Source of the DNA: Aristolochia californica
Taxonomy: Eukaryota; Streptophyta; Magnoliopsida; Piperales; Aristolochiaceae
Length of the DNA: 64,000 nt
Assembly (NCBI GenBank): GCA_029961685.1
Contig: JARWKL010000006.1
Coordinates: 3,348,001 to 3,412,000, forward strand
Direction of reading: 5' to 3'
In this document: in pieces, positions 1 through 12,703 of the stretch
Position numbering within the stretch: the stretch's first letter is position 1
How the letters are laid out: the number at the start of each line of letters is the position of its first letter
Made by a program: the position numbers and the translations under genes
The notes under the pieces: model-generated
Databases searched by the model: none
The model's input: the letters and a program-made list of their open reading frames with translations, nothing else
What the model was told of the DNA's origin: nothing

Positions 1-122
1 TATCAGAATGACATGTAACTTGAAATATAGACATCTAACAACTAACCAATCTGATTAAATCAACTGCAAATTAATACAACACGTATGAAATGACCAAAAT
101 ACCCTTACTTGATACTTTAACA
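1..122 (-). repeat. 3' LTR of the Copia element, partial
   Basis: On the minus strand this begins TGTTAAAG just after a polypurine tract and matches the first part of the right LTR (5165 downwards), including the segment reading plus-strand acatctaacaactaaccaat. The remaining ~200 bp of the LTR lie outside the window. Confidence 0.88.
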
Positions 123-132
123 CTCCCCCCTC
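123..132 (-). other. Polypurine tract of the Copia element
   Basis: The minus strand reads GAGGGGGGAG immediately before the TGTTAAAG start of the 3' LTR. This is the usual plus-strand primer position of an LTR retrotransposon. Confidence 0.85.
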
Positions 133-355
133 AAGCTGGAGCATATATGTTAAAAAGCCCTAGCTTACTACTAAACATATTGAACTCATACTTACCCAAT
201 GCTTTGGTAAAGATATCACCCAGATGATCCCCTAATTGAACATATGGCTTAAAAACTTATTTCTTCATCTCTGCATCTTTAAATAAAGTCGTGGTCAACT
301 TCTATATTTTAGTTTGTTCATGAAACACTAGATTGATTGCAATAAGAATAGCTGC

Positions 356-3300
356 CTAGTTATTATAATAGATAATCATGGGTTCTACAGTATGCATGTT
401 CAGCTCCTGGAGAACAAATTTGATCCACATTAACTCACTTACATCGTGAGCCATTGCACTTGAGTGAACCACACTATTTTGCTTCTTGCTTTTCCAGCTC
501 ACTAAATTTCCACCTACAAATACACAATATCTCTTTGTGGACTTTCTACCTACAAATACACAATATCTATTTGTGGACTTTCTACTTACAAATACACAAT
601 ATGTATTTGTGAACTTTCTACCTATAAATACAATATTTATTTGTGGACTTTTTATCTTGCTTTGACCTTGGATAATCTGCATTTAAGAAGGCCTCTATCT
701 GCAGAAGACGGTGAGGCTCAAACAATAACCCATTTCCTGGTGATCCCTTTTAATTATTCCAAATCCTTTGAGCAGCTTTCATATGTACCTTTTGTGGATA
801 CTCCATGAATTGACTCTCCATACCCACAACAAATGGTATATTGGGACGCGGAATAGTAACATAAATCAATTTATGATCCTATCTTTGATACATTGTTTTA
901 TCTCTTAGTTCATCATTGTCCCCATTATGAAGATCATTACCAACTTCAATTGGTGTCTCAATAGGTTTATCTTCGAATAATCCATACTCCTATAGCATGT
1001 TAGTAACATATTTCCTTTGGGTTAAAAATAGCTCCAACCTTACTATGAGCAACTTCTATCCCAAGGAAACCCAGATCTTTAGTTTGAAAATGTTTAACCA
1101 AATGTTCTTTTACCTCTTCAATTCCTTTGTTGTCATCTCCAAACAAAACAATATCATTTACATAGACAAGCAACACAACAACTCCGAATGGTCTTTTCAT
1201 AACAAATAAAAAGTGATCACAATGACTTCTAGAAAAGTCTTATGACAGTACTACCTCACTGAATTTATCAAACCATGTTCAAGGACTTTGCTTGGGTCCA
1301 TAGGAGTACCTCCTTTAACTTGCATACTTCCCGAGTTTCCCCTTGAACAACATATCTAAGAGGTTGCTCCATATACACTTCTTCCTCTAGATTACCGTAC
1401 AAGAAGGGAATTTTAATATCCAGTTGAAGGAACGACCATCCTTAGTCACAACCACTGATAGAAGACTGTGCAAAGAGGTGAACATAGCAAGAATAAAGAA
1501 AGTTTCAAACACATCTATATCATAAGTCTGGGTATAACCTTTTTTGCTACCAATCGACTTTATATCTGCCAATGGAGCCATCAACATTATATTTAATAGT
1601 ATAAACCCAACAACATCCCGTAATTGCTGCATCATGAGGTGGATCATATAATATCCATGTACCTTGATCATGTAGAGCCCCCATCCCAGCATCTATAGCT
1701 TGCTTCCATTGTGGAGATACTAAAACATCTTGTCTTAAAGGAATGGTATAGGAAGATAGAGACAATGCAAATGATTTGAAATGACCACCAAGGGAATCAA
1801 ATGAGACAATTACAAATAGGGTGTCTAGTTGACTTGCAAACACTTTTTTAACAACAACATGTAGATGTAAATCACTTACCTCAGGATTCGTAGACGAAGA
1901 GGTTTCTGGCACAAGTTGGAGAGAACATTTTCTTTTTTCTTATCCATGTTTCTATAGTGGCTTTTGTTGTGTATTGTCATGCGAGTTGTTGGGGACATCC
2001 TTCATTGGAGTAGATGCAACAACCTTTGTATCAACCATAGATGGTTTAGACCTTTGAACTTACCTTGAAAAGAATGGAACATCTTTAAGAAATATCACAT
2101 TAGCATATATAAATGTTGTTTTGGTGGAAGGACGATAACATTTATATCCCTTATGTGTACGGGAAAACCAAGAAACACACATTTGATGGCCCGTGGGGAC
2201 AATTTATCAATAGATGGCCCAAGTGCATGTACATAACATACACAACCAAATGTACGGGGATAGAGAGTAAAGAACACAACCTTTGGATTGAGTATTTGAA
2301 ATGGAATTTGGCCACCAAGTACTGAAGAAGGCATCTTATTAATAAGAAAACACGCATTAAGCATTGTTTGACTCCAATAAGATTTTGGGAATAACATAGT
2401 ACGAGCAACTTCCATAAGATGGCAATTTTTCATCCTGGCTACTTCATTTTGTTATGGAGTAAACGCACACGAAGATTGATGAATAGTCCCATGAGATTTA
2501 TAAAAAAAGTTAAAAATTATATGATTCATGAATTATAAGCCATTGTCAATACGGAATATGCAAAGAGAAGCATCAAACTAAGTCTTTATTTCATTGTAAA
2601 AAATTTGAAATACGTTGGACACTTCTGACTTCTTTGGTAGGAAATATACCCACATAGATCGACTAAAATCATCAATAAAGGACAAAAATACTTATAACCA
2701 AAGACATATGAAACCAAACACGGTCCCCATACATCAGAATGTACTATTTCAAATAAGCCATTGTCTAACTCAAAGGAAACGAGGTTCGATGATGTTTTTC
2801 GAGTTGACATAATTCACACTGAAAAGATAAACTTGAGGGTAACTCTGGAAGTAGCTGAACCAACTTTTGTTGGAGAAGGATGTTCTAACAGTAGATGCCA
2901 CTGATATGGTGAGATTGCAACATGAAATGATGATGGATTATGTTGTGATGAACCTTCTAAATGATAAGGTTCATCTCTCTTATGCCCTAAACCCTTCATC
3001 CTCCTCCTTGTTAGATCTTGAAACACACAATGAGTAAACTAAAACGCTACTAAACAATTCATAGATTTTTGTGAATTGACTGATTGAGAGAAGATTAATA
3101 CGAAACTTGGAAATAAATAATACAAAGTGTAATGACAGAGATGAAGTATGTTTAATTTTGCCCACTCTATGGACATGGGAAATTGCCCATTAGCAAGAGT
3201 GATTTGTTTAAAAGACGATGATGGAATAAAACTTGTAAAAAGAGAGGACATACCTGACATATGTGATGACGCTCCTGAGTCAATATCCTAGGAAAGACTA

Positions 3301-4370
3301 GAATTCACATACGAGGTAGACGTGCATAAACTAACAAGAGTCACGATAGCAAGTGGATGTTGAGTTGTAGATGCAGAGGAGGATACAAATGTCAACTGAG
3401 TCCTTTGTGCTAGTTGCTGAAGTTCATCAGGAGAACCAGGGATAATCCCAATTACTTGAATAGAAGATCATTGCTTTCTTGAATAATAGACTTGGCCCAT
3501 GTTGGTTTTCCAAATTTATCCCAACACTTATCTGAGAAATGGTTGGTGCATCGAGAGTGCACACACCTATCAGCTTTGCCATCACCATGGCCCCGGCCTC
3601 TACTAGATCCATCACGGCCTCTACCCCTACCATATCCACCACAACCTCTCATAGAATCTGACCTCCCTTGAGTATTAAGAGCATTTGCTTCAACCTCTTT
3701 AGTTTCCTTTGCACCTTTGGAGTTACTACTATTTTTGCACACATTGCCCGATTGAATGCCTTACAGAGTATGGAATATAATTTGGTGCAAGTAATTGACC
3801 TCTAACTGCATCAAATTCTGGTCCTAAACCATCAAAAAATTTGCTACATGAATTTGACCTTATTGCTTTCTCAGTTTTTTTTCATTTGCAGTGAAGGGGT
3901 TAAAAATGCTAATTTCTTGCAAAATACTTTGTAATTCACTTTAGTACTTGGTCTCTGTTCTTGTAACTCTCTTCAGACTTAATATTTTAGCATACTAAAA
4001 CCTAGAAAGATTACTCTCCTATGCTTACAAGGCTTCAAGTGATACCTATATTTCTTTAGCTGTTTTGCAATTCATTATTTGTTTTCGCAACTTAGAGTCC
4101 ATACTATTCGGTAGTCAAGTCGTAACTCGGCTATATTCTACTTCCTAATCGTTTGTAGTGGGAATAGGTAGATCATCTCGGATAAATTTTGACTTTTCTT
4201 TTAGCTTTCAGGTTAAATGGGACAATTTTGGACCACGTTAAGTAGTTTTGACCATTCAGTTTCTCCATAGTGATGACTATGGTATCTTTCCCATCAAAAC
4301 TTCCAAACTCTCTAATTGGTGTGATTATCTCTCCCATATCAACCATAGATACCAACAAACAAACACACAA
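356..4370 (-). pseudogene. Decayed Copia gag-pol polyprotein
   Basis: The frame is broken repeatedly but the domain order is clear. Gag N-terminus at about 4173-4370 (motif LNGQNYLTWS). CCHC-type zinc knuckle near 3530-3575 (CVHSRCTNHFSDKCW; spacing degenerate). Aspartic protease at 3240-3281 (DSGASSHMSGM). Integrase catalytic core about 2590-2800 (VHSDVWGP) and its C-terminal part 2095-2433 (NKMPSSVLGG). Reverse transcriptase about 1000-1900. RNase H about 356-680 (LVSWKSKKQN, ELMWIKFVLQEL). The reverse transcriptase active site near 1152-1164 reads YVND instead of YVDD, so one catalytic aspartate is replaced. Wild-type Copia polyproteins are about 1,300-1,400 residues in one frame; here no open frame exceeds about 120 codons. 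It is non-functional on its own. Confidence 0.9.
500..650 (-). repeat. 36-bp tandem codon repeat inside the RNase H region
   Basis: The minus strand encodes about four successive versions of a 12-residue unit, RKSTNRYCVFVG, before the frame continues into GGNLVSWKSKKQN. Ordinary Copia RNase H has this segment once (consensus like RRSTSGYCVFVGGNLVSW). The plus strand shows the repeat as caaatacacaatat blocks about 36 bp apart. The unit length keeps the reading frame. Confidence 0.8.
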
Positions 4371-4828
4371 CAGTCACAATTATCAATTTGAAATACATTG
4401 TCAGGCAGTGTGGGCTCTACTTCAATAAAATTAGGGTTTCATGCACAATACTTCAGGTCACGCATAAATAGGCACATCAAGACTCAATAGTATCATTTAA
4501 CACCCTAAACAGGTCACCAAACTGCATATGTATGCTGACATCACCTATTAAACATATGATGCAAGCTGTAAACACAGGAAGGGACCTTGCACAACTTTCG
4601 ATTGGGAAAAAATTCCCAAGTTACAACCCTCTTGGGGCACTAATCAAGCATATATATACTTAACAGATGGTAGAAGCCATTAACCTTAGGGATATGACAC
4701 GAATAAGATGATAAAAAATTAATTTTTACTTCTGATCAACCATAGATTCTGAAATCACTTTCGCGGAGTACTCAGATGTCAAAAAAAAGAAGAGAAGTCT
4801 TGTAGGCTCCAAATCAGTATCTTACTAC

Positions 4829-4839
4829 TCTGATGCCAT
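4829..4839 (-). other. Primer-binding site, initiator tRNA-Met type
   Basis: The minus strand reads TGGCATCAGAG directly after the 5' LTR end (CTTTCTTTCA). This matches the plant initiator tRNA-Met primer site TGGTATCAGAG with one change. Confidence 0.82.
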
Positions 4840-5165
4840 GAAAGAAAGATAAAAATAGAAGAATAGAAGAAGAAAAAAGAAGGAAGATAAAGGGGGTGGA
4901 GAGAAGAGAGTACGTCAAAGGGGAATGTGAGGTTAGGTCAGAAAATTTCGACCTCCTCTCCTTTTATTGATAACTTAGTTGGCGTGATCACAAATTACAT
5001 TCTTGCCCCTACTCAATTAAATCGGCATAACTTCCTAATTACATATCAGAATGACATGTATTTAAAAAAATAGACATCTAACAACTAACCAATCTGATTA
5101 ATCCTACTGCAGGTTAATACAACACATGCAAAATGACCAAAATGCCCTTACTTGATATTTTAACA
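4840..5165 (-). repeat. 5' LTR of the Copia element (326 bp)
   Basis: On the minus strand it starts TGTTAAAATATC and ends CTTTCTTTCA, giving the usual TG...CA ends. The 5' boundary is fixed by comparison with the left LTR copy and the 3' boundary by the primer-binding site. A pyrimidine-rich stretch precedes the end, as in many Copia LTRs. Confidence 0.87.
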
Positions 5166-5551
5166 GTTTATTTCATAAATGTTTTAGAAAGATATCTCCT
5201 TTTTGTCCACAAGCCATTATTTGTCTGGGTGACACCTTTGATGATTATTTGCTATTTTATTATCATGTTTTATGGTTTTTATGTGTTGAAGTGCTGGTTG
5301 AGTAAAGCTATTTTATCACTTCGTTTCAGTAGTTTATTTAACGGAGATACTCTGCATCATTACCTAGGTGAAAATTAGTCCATGATTATCTGTTATAAGT
5401 TTTCATTTTTGTGATTAATTGCACATACTTTGAGTGTGTCAACATCTGTATAACCTTTCTGCACTTTTTTCTGTTTGAATCAACAGTATGAGCTCTAATA
5501 TCTGCATTACTGTCTGAAATTTATTATAAATGTCATGGCATGGCATTACAG

Positions 5552-8500
5552 GATCCGCATGCACTACGGGCATCCTGATGTGTTTGATCGGATCTTTCAC
5601 ATAACACGTGGTGGCATCAGCAAGGCATCTCGTGTAATTAATATTAGTGAGGATATCTATGCTGGTCAGTTTGACAGATGCTGATCTTTTACTCCCATTA
5701 TTGTCATGTATTCATGAGTTTGACAGCTTGTTATTTAGTATCTTACAATAAAGTCACTGGTGTATCCTTATTGTCTTTTTTTAAAAGCCAACGACCATTA
5801 AAAAAATCACTGGTGCATGTTTCTGGCTTTTGAAATCTCTTGACATCTTTCCATTGTATTTGAGAATGAAGACAGTAGGTCTTGATGAAGATTCTCGAAT
5901 AGTATTTAGGGGCATGGGCCCATCTTTATTTGCGGAATGACAAGATTGCCTTCTGAGGCATTTAAATAGTATAATCTCATAGTATGCATTTATTGGGTAT
6001 CAACTGGCTATTGTGATCCTTGTTTCAGAAAGATTCTTCTTCATATACTCGTTATCTAATGAATTTGGAATAATACTGCAGGGTTCAATTCCACATTACG
6101 GCAGGGCAATATTACTCACCATGAATACATTCAGGTTTCCTTTTGGTATCTTGTTGTGTAGTTCTCTGCAATCATCAAATCTGCTTTGGAGTTCTTAACT
6201 TTCTCCTTTTTGTGAAGGTTGGGAAAGGAAGAGATGTTGGCTTGAACCAGATTGCACTTTTTGAAGGGAAAGTGGCTGGTGGTAATGGAGAGCAAGTCCT
6301 GAGTAGAGACGTGTACCGTCTGGGTCAACTTTTGGACTTCTTCAGAATGATATCCTTTTTTGTGACAACTGTTGGTTTCTACCTATGCACAATGGTATGC
6401 TCCTTCTTTCATTTGAAATTATGTTTCTGTATAGTTTGGAGGATTGTAATATGTACTATTTCTGAGAGAGACTGTAATTGCAGATGACGGTTCTGACAGT
6501 GTATGTCTTCTTATATGGAAGGGTCTACTTGGTAAGTCAACACCTTAGCTGTGTTTTTCATTATATTTTTGTATTGAATGTTAATCTTCCTTGCATTATG
6601 TACTTGAAGTGTCATTGATAAACTTAATAAGGTGGGCTCTTAATGTGGTTTTTTTTAGAAATAAGTAACTTTTTGTTTTTTGTGTATGTGTTTTGGGTGG
6701 GTGGGTTGGGGAAATGGGAAAGTGTTAGTCGTACTTTCACATTTCCTGAGAAGAGACTAGTTGGTGCTAAAAACGATGTGGCAAACCTGGAAAATTGTTA
6801 GTTGTACTTTCATATTTACAGGTTAATTCAGAGATTCAATGTGTGGATCCTGGTCTAGAACTTATCAGACTTCAGCAGTAGGGTGCTGGTGTTGTCTGAT
6901 TGATTATGGACCTCAATACAATCTTGGCTATATGTTATCAAATGGACATGGCCTCTTGTAATATAATGGCAGTTTCCCCCTATTTCGTTCAATAATAGCT
7001 GTCCTACAAAAATAATTCCCATGAATTTGCTTCCACTTGCAAGGACAAAACCATGCTTCACAATCGTGGTTGTTCTGTTTTAGCGAAGACGACCCTACTC
7101 TGATCCTTGTTTTGTCATGGCATAACCACCATTTTTGCATTGTCCACCTCTATGAAACTGAAAGTAATAATTGTTTCCAGGATCAGGAAAATGATTTGGT
7201 CAAGGCTTGAAACTTGTGTCAATTAAGTACTGTTGTTAAGAGCCAAGTACGGCTAATGTTTGCAATACTCTCACATTAGTTTGGTAAAGTTTTAACAACT
7301 TCATTAGAGCTTTGATTGGGCCTCTCTATCCTAAGCTCAAATTTTGAGTTGGATGTCTTTCCTTGTGGTATTAAAATTGGTCCATTAGGCTTCCATTGGC
7401 AGCTAGGCCTGCTTCTAAATTATCCATGTATTCAGAGCCAAAGTAAAGACTTACATATGAGGGAGTATGTCGAGAATAATCTCACATTGGTTGTGAATTG
7501 CTCCACATCATAGCATAAGAATTTTTTTTTTCTGAAATGCCCTAGCATAAGAACTTGGATTGAACCTTTCCACATGAGGTTTGCATTTTTGAGCTAGGTA
7601 TCTTTCTTCAGCTTAGATATCTATAGATCCAGTTGGTATCAGATTTTGGTTCAGTTATATTATATTATTTTTATTTTCTCTTAATGGTGTGTCCAAGTGT
7701 ACAACATATACTGGGCCAAAGTTGGGGTCCTAATGGACTACTTGTTTGTTTTCTTTAATGAATTTTTATCTTGCCAACCTTGCAGGCATTTTCCGGACTT
7801 GATCAGGGAATTTCAAGAGAAGCAAAAATTTTGGGCAACACTGCTCTAGATGCAGCTCTAAATGCTCAATTCTTGGTCCAGATTGGTGTTTTTACTGCAG
7901 TGCCAATGATTATAGGTTTCATTTTGGAACTAGGATTGCTTCAGGTCATTGTTCTCTGCTCTTTATTTGAGATGTTAATTCTTGAATGATGAATTAGGCC
8001 TTTCCATATTTTCATTTCAATCTTTTGATGTCCATTTTGATATGGTTTATGTCAGGTGCTGAATGTTTCTATTTTCATTGGTCACTTATCAAGGGATCTC
8101 TTTCTCATTGTGTTAAAAAATGATAACCATCCTAGTTTCTTTTTTCTTTCTGTCCTCCTACATTTCGTTTTACTGTTTACTTTTTGTTTATACTTTTTAG
8201 TTAACTCCAATTTATCTTATGTTTCAGGCTGTTGTAAGTTTTATTACCATGCAACTTCAGCTATGCTCTGTATTCTTTACATTTTCCTTGGGTACTAGAA
8301 CACATTATTTTGGACGAACGATCCTCCACGGGGGTGCAAAAGTATGTAATTTCTTCATTCTTTTATTTTCAAACAATCATCTTGGAGATGAGATATATCA
8401 ATATTGATATCTCAAAAACGATTATCAGTACAAGGCAACTGGTCGAGGTTTTGTTGTTCGTCACATCAAGTTTGCTGAAAACTACAGGCTTTACTCAAGG

Positions 8501-10995
8501 AGTCATTTTGTCAAGGCGTGAGTAGTATTTTCAGCTACACTTTTTGCTACTTGAATGTGCTTTTTCTAATCAACTAACAGATTTATCATGTGTGCAGGCT
8601 TGAGGTGGCACTTCTTCTAATAGTTTATATCGCCTACGGTTATACACGGGGAGGGGCAACTTCATTTATCCTAATTACTATCAGTAGTTGGTTCCTCGTT
8701 ATCTCATGGCTCTTTGCTCCTTATATCTTCAATCCCTCGGGATTTGAGTGGCAAAAGTAAGTCATTGATGAATTGGTGCATTATTTAAGATTTTTTATAC
8801 TTGAAGTTTCATTTTGTTCAGATTAACTGACAACAGTGAAGTATTAGTAAACTGCATGATCAGTGATTATCTGCTGGACATCATTCTTTCTTATTTGGTG
8901 AATATTTTTCTGTAAAATTAATAGGACTGTGGAGGACTTTGATGATTGGACTGGTTGGCTTCTTTATAAAGGTGGAGTTGGGGTGAAAGGGGAGCATAGC
9001 TGGGAATCTTGGTGGGAGGAAGAGCAGGTGCTATTCTTTCCAAAAAAGTAGTCGTATCTATCAAACTTGGATGACTTCCATACCTACCTTTTCTGTTCAA
9101 TACTTGAAGCATAAAGCTTCTTTTAAATAATTTTTCTGAATTTTATAGTAGTTTGTATTCTTCCATGTCAAGAGGATTTTAGCAACTGAAAATTGTTCTG
9201 GGATCTGTATTTAGGTAATGAAGTGGTTATTTTCATTATATCAAGGAGTGCTTCATTCACTTAGTGAAACTGTAATTAAGTGGGGTTATATGGCTATGCA
9301 ATCTTTTCTGCTATTTGTTATTCTTTTAAATCCTTATTGCTCTTCTTCTTAAGTGAACTTTTCTTTCTCTGTTCTTTTCCTCATTGTTCTTTCTCTTCCA
9401 AGTAATCGCACTGACTACAGAATTGTCTTCTTACACTTGCTGTTTTCTTCCAGATGCATATTCAAACACTGCGAGGCCGTCTCTTGGAGACGATCTTGAG
9501 CCTGAGATTTTTGATGTTTCAATATGGTATTGTCTACAAATTCCATCTGACAGGGAAAGATACGTCACTTGCGGTAAGTATGTTGGCACTCCATAAATGC
9601 TAACACATTGACTTAGAGAAATAGTTCGTAAAGGCAAACACACCCACAGAAAAAAAAGTGTTTGTGAACATAGCTTGCTGTTCACTGTGTTGTTTGGGTT
9701 ATCAATTAGTGCCACGCTAGGCCAACCATGACGTGCAGTAAGAGTGGAATAGGGGGAAAAACTTCATATAGGAACGGACATCAGTAAGGCAGCAAGAGTG
9801 GAAGAGGGGAAAAAACATCTCTTTAGATCCAGTGCCTGTAAGGATTGGAGTGGGGTCTAATTTCCATTATATTTGGATGGCTTCCATGGGACCAGACCTG
9901 GCTGAAGCTGGAGCTAGAGGACTCACTTGATCATCCTTTTAGTGGGTCTATTTCTTACTGGATATGCTATAATCCTAATTACTTGACATCTTAAATGGAG
10001 ATATAATGTTAGATATTCTTTTACTCCTAAAATCAACTGACTATTCATCATTTTCAGATTTATGGATTTTCTTGGATTGTGCTAGTCGGCCTTGTTATAA
10101 TATTCAAGGTTAGCTTTGAGTTTCTGAGAACTGTTCTTTTTTCTGTACTGCATTCATAATGTGGTTCCTCCATCACCAACAGCTTCTCTTTCTGTATTTG
10201 CAGATTTTTACATTTAGCCCTAAGAAGTCCAACTTCCAACTGTGGATGCGATTCATTCAGGGAGTCTTCTCCATAGGAATGCTCACAGCTCTTGTTCTCG
10301 TTGTTGCCTTTACAAACCTGTCTGTTCCAGACTTGTTTGCCAGTATTCTGGCATTTGTACCTACAGGATGGACCATTTTATGTGTAAGTGAAAATTTGTC
10401 TCTATATGATCATGCACATTAAAATGCTTGGAGAATACAAACAGATGCTATATGTTCTTGCGAGAAACTATACACTGCATCCTTGGTCTCTTGGGTATAC
10501 AAGCCCCCCTTTATTGGTTGAAGTCCATGGTTTGTGATAGTTGATTGACATTCTGTTGGCATGGATCTTGTTGCTCCTGCCAATAAAGGTTGGCACTTGG
10601 TTCTTTTGTGTTACAAGGGAGTTGTATAGCTTGACCAAGTAGCTTAATAATGTTGTGTTAGTTGTTAACTGGTCAAATATGGGGCACAAATTAAGTTACT
10701 ATAGCTTGGAGGTAAGCATGTTGTAACTGAGCTGAAACTTGTGTTGATTCCTTGGCAGTTGGCTATCACATGGAGAGGATTGATGAGAAGGTTGGGTCTC
10801 TGGGATTCTGTGCGGGAGTTTGCACGGTTGTATGATGCTGGAATGGGTATGATCATATTTGCTCCGGTGGCATTCCTGTCATGGTTTCCTTTTATATCTA
10901 CCTTTCAATCTCGTCTTCTTTTCAACCAAGCTTTCAGCAGAGGGCTGGAGATTTCCATCATCCTTGCTGGCAACAAAGCCAATGTCCAATTATAA
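5552..10995 (+). CDS. Callose synthase (1,3-beta-glucan synthase), 3' part, 12 exons
   Basis: Plasma-membrane enzyme that polymerises UDP-glucose into callose at cell plates, plasmodesmata and walls. Coding exons: 5552-5664, 6082-6134, 6218-6394, 6484-6531, 7786-7944, 8228-8341, 8429-8517, 8598-8756, 8925-9027, 9454-9573, 10058-10108, 10204-10383 and 10759-10995 (the short 6484-6531 exon included, 13 segments in all). All junctions are GT-AG and phases agree. The protein reads through glucan synthase landmarks: MHYGHPDVFDRIFHITRGG, SRVINISEDIYAG, VGKGRDVGLNQI, NGEQVLSRDVYRLG, then C-terminal hydrophobic membrane segments, ending AGNKANVQL and TAA. The protein is about 1,900 residues in this family; only about 485 are here. 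Many small exons suggest the GSL8/GSL10 (CalS9/10) branch rather than intron-poor GSL1/GSL5; which of the two is not certain. Upstream exons are beyond the Copia insertion. Confidence 0.95.
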
Positions 10996-12700
10996 TATCT
11001 ACAATGAAACACCTTGTTGGAAATACTTCTATGTTGTACCTTAATCCTGGTAGAAACTAATTTTGTAAATAGTTATTGTACAATTGAGTTAGTATGTATT
11101 CTCAGGTGAAAAAAACTACTGCTGTTTGATAATGAGTCCTAGCCTTTTCTGCACATGCTTACTATAATATAATATCTGGGCTTTACTTTTGTATTCTATT
11201 TTAAGCTTGAGATATCTTAAAGATTTCAGTGTCAGATTAACAAAGCAAGGGGTAGGCTTCTCTGTTTTGGGAGACGCTTTGCTTATGTAAAAGGTTGAGA
11301 TGTTTTACTGATACACGAGACGTTCTGGTGAGACACTGGCTCAAAAGAGATCGGAAAACGTGGATTGCGAAGCAGGTACTTGACTTTCAGATACCATTCA
11401 ACCTTTTGAAGCACCGGCTAGCAGGCACGTTTTGAAAACAAACAGCTCTGTCCAGAATTACTCTTGGACTCTTGCTACCATTTTCTTTCAACATTTGTTA
11501 GGTTGGTGCTACATCAGGTATACCAGCTCAGTTAGAATGACTCGTCAGTCCTCGTGATAAAAGAGTTAGAATTCCCTTTCTATATTCAAAATTAAAAGTG
11601 ATAGCTGAAGTGCTGCTTTTGCTACATTCGATGCATTCCACATGTTTGTAATATTAAGGTTTGACGGTATTATTACTTACATAATATTTCAAGTTTATGT
11701 AGGTCAACCTAAGAGGTTGATCTAATAGGAAAAACCAAATGGTGTGAAACATGTGGTCAATCTACAATCTAATTGAGGGAAGAACCACATATGAACTCAG
11801 GCACTCTTTTGTATCATCAAATACAAATTGCAAGGAAAAGTCCCGCAGTTTACTCACCGAGGAGACCTAAACATTCGGTGAAAAGTATTCCATGTCTGGC
11901 AGCTGAGAGTGTCGAAGTTGAAAACAAAGACGTTGCTGCCAAACTAGGAAAAGTTGCAGTGTTGTTTTTGAAAATAATGGCAGGGCCATAGTTGAAAATT
12001 GCTTTATAGCTATAGACGTACAGAATTTTATTTGAAGCCTCCTCTGTCATCATATTTCGGAAGTGGAATTCCCCTCAGCTCCACGTACGCTTGTATGGCC
12101 AATTCGCTCGGATTCTTTCTCCAACCAGCCCCGTTGATACGGTTAAATAGAGACGAAAGCCTCTGTGGTGCAATTCATCTCCCCATTGTCCAGCGTCTGT
12201 CGGACTCTTCAGGGAATTTTTCATCCAGTAGTCAAGAGTCACTTTGTCGGTTCTCTGTCATCTTCTGATTCCGTTTCGCCACTCGGCCACGTCGGTCGTA
12301 TTTTTTTTTCTTAACGCTAGCATCTCTGTGCGTCAGAAAAAATATTAGGGTTACTTGCGGCCCGTGAGGCATCAATCCTAACAAGTTACTTGTGGCTAGA
12401 GTTCATGAGACTGTCTATTTATGGAGATTCTCCGATTGGAATCAAGAAGACGAGTCTTGAATTGTTCTTTTTCGGATCTTATTTGAAGAAAATAAGAAAA
12501 GAGAAAAGGGCTTTGCAGTGATGTGTTGATGATTTTTTAAGAGAGGATTTTTTTTTTTTTTTGGTTTCCGTAACAGATCCCTGGATGAGTAGAACTACTG
12601 GTCCCTTGCATTAGGTAACTTATTCATACTTTTTTTTTTAATTTATTTTTGCTTTAAAGGTTCAAATGGTTGTTCATTTCTCATTTCTTTGTTTGGTTTT
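10996..12700. other. Intergenic: callose synthase 3' UTR and BOU upstream region
   Basis: No gene is recognised. The first few hundred bases should hold the callose synthase 3' UTR. A 67-codon open frame at 11791-11991 (+; begins MNSGTLLYHQ and ends FLKIMAGP) has reasonably coding-like composition but no family I recognise and no obvious splice partner. The stretch 12540-12560 is a T-run. The segment from about 12280 is the likely BOU promoter. Confidence 0.5.
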
Positions 12701-12703
12701 CAG

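Larger units (their letters stand above)
1..5165 (-). mobile_element. Ty1/Copia LTR retrotransposon, left LTR cut by window edge
   Basis: Read on the minus strand, the element has the full Copia order: 5' LTR (4840-5165), a primer-binding site like initiator tRNA-Met, gag, protease, integrase, reverse transcriptase, RNase H, a polypurine tract and the start of the 3' LTR (1-122). Integrase before reverse transcriptase defines Copia rather than Gypsy. About 120 bp of the two LTRs can be compared; they are clearly alike but differ at many sites, so the insertion is not recent. The coding part has many frameshifts and stops, so it cannot encode a full polyprotein. It sits antisense to the callose synthase gene, 386 bp upstream of that gene's first exon in the window, and probably lies in one of its introns. 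The 5 bp at 5166-5170 (gttta) is the expected right target duplication; its partner would lie left of the window. Confidence 0.93.

Noticed and set aside
11791..11991. 67-codon open frame upstream of BOU as a gene
   Set aside because: Coding-like, but no family and no context; kept only as a note in the intergenic entry.
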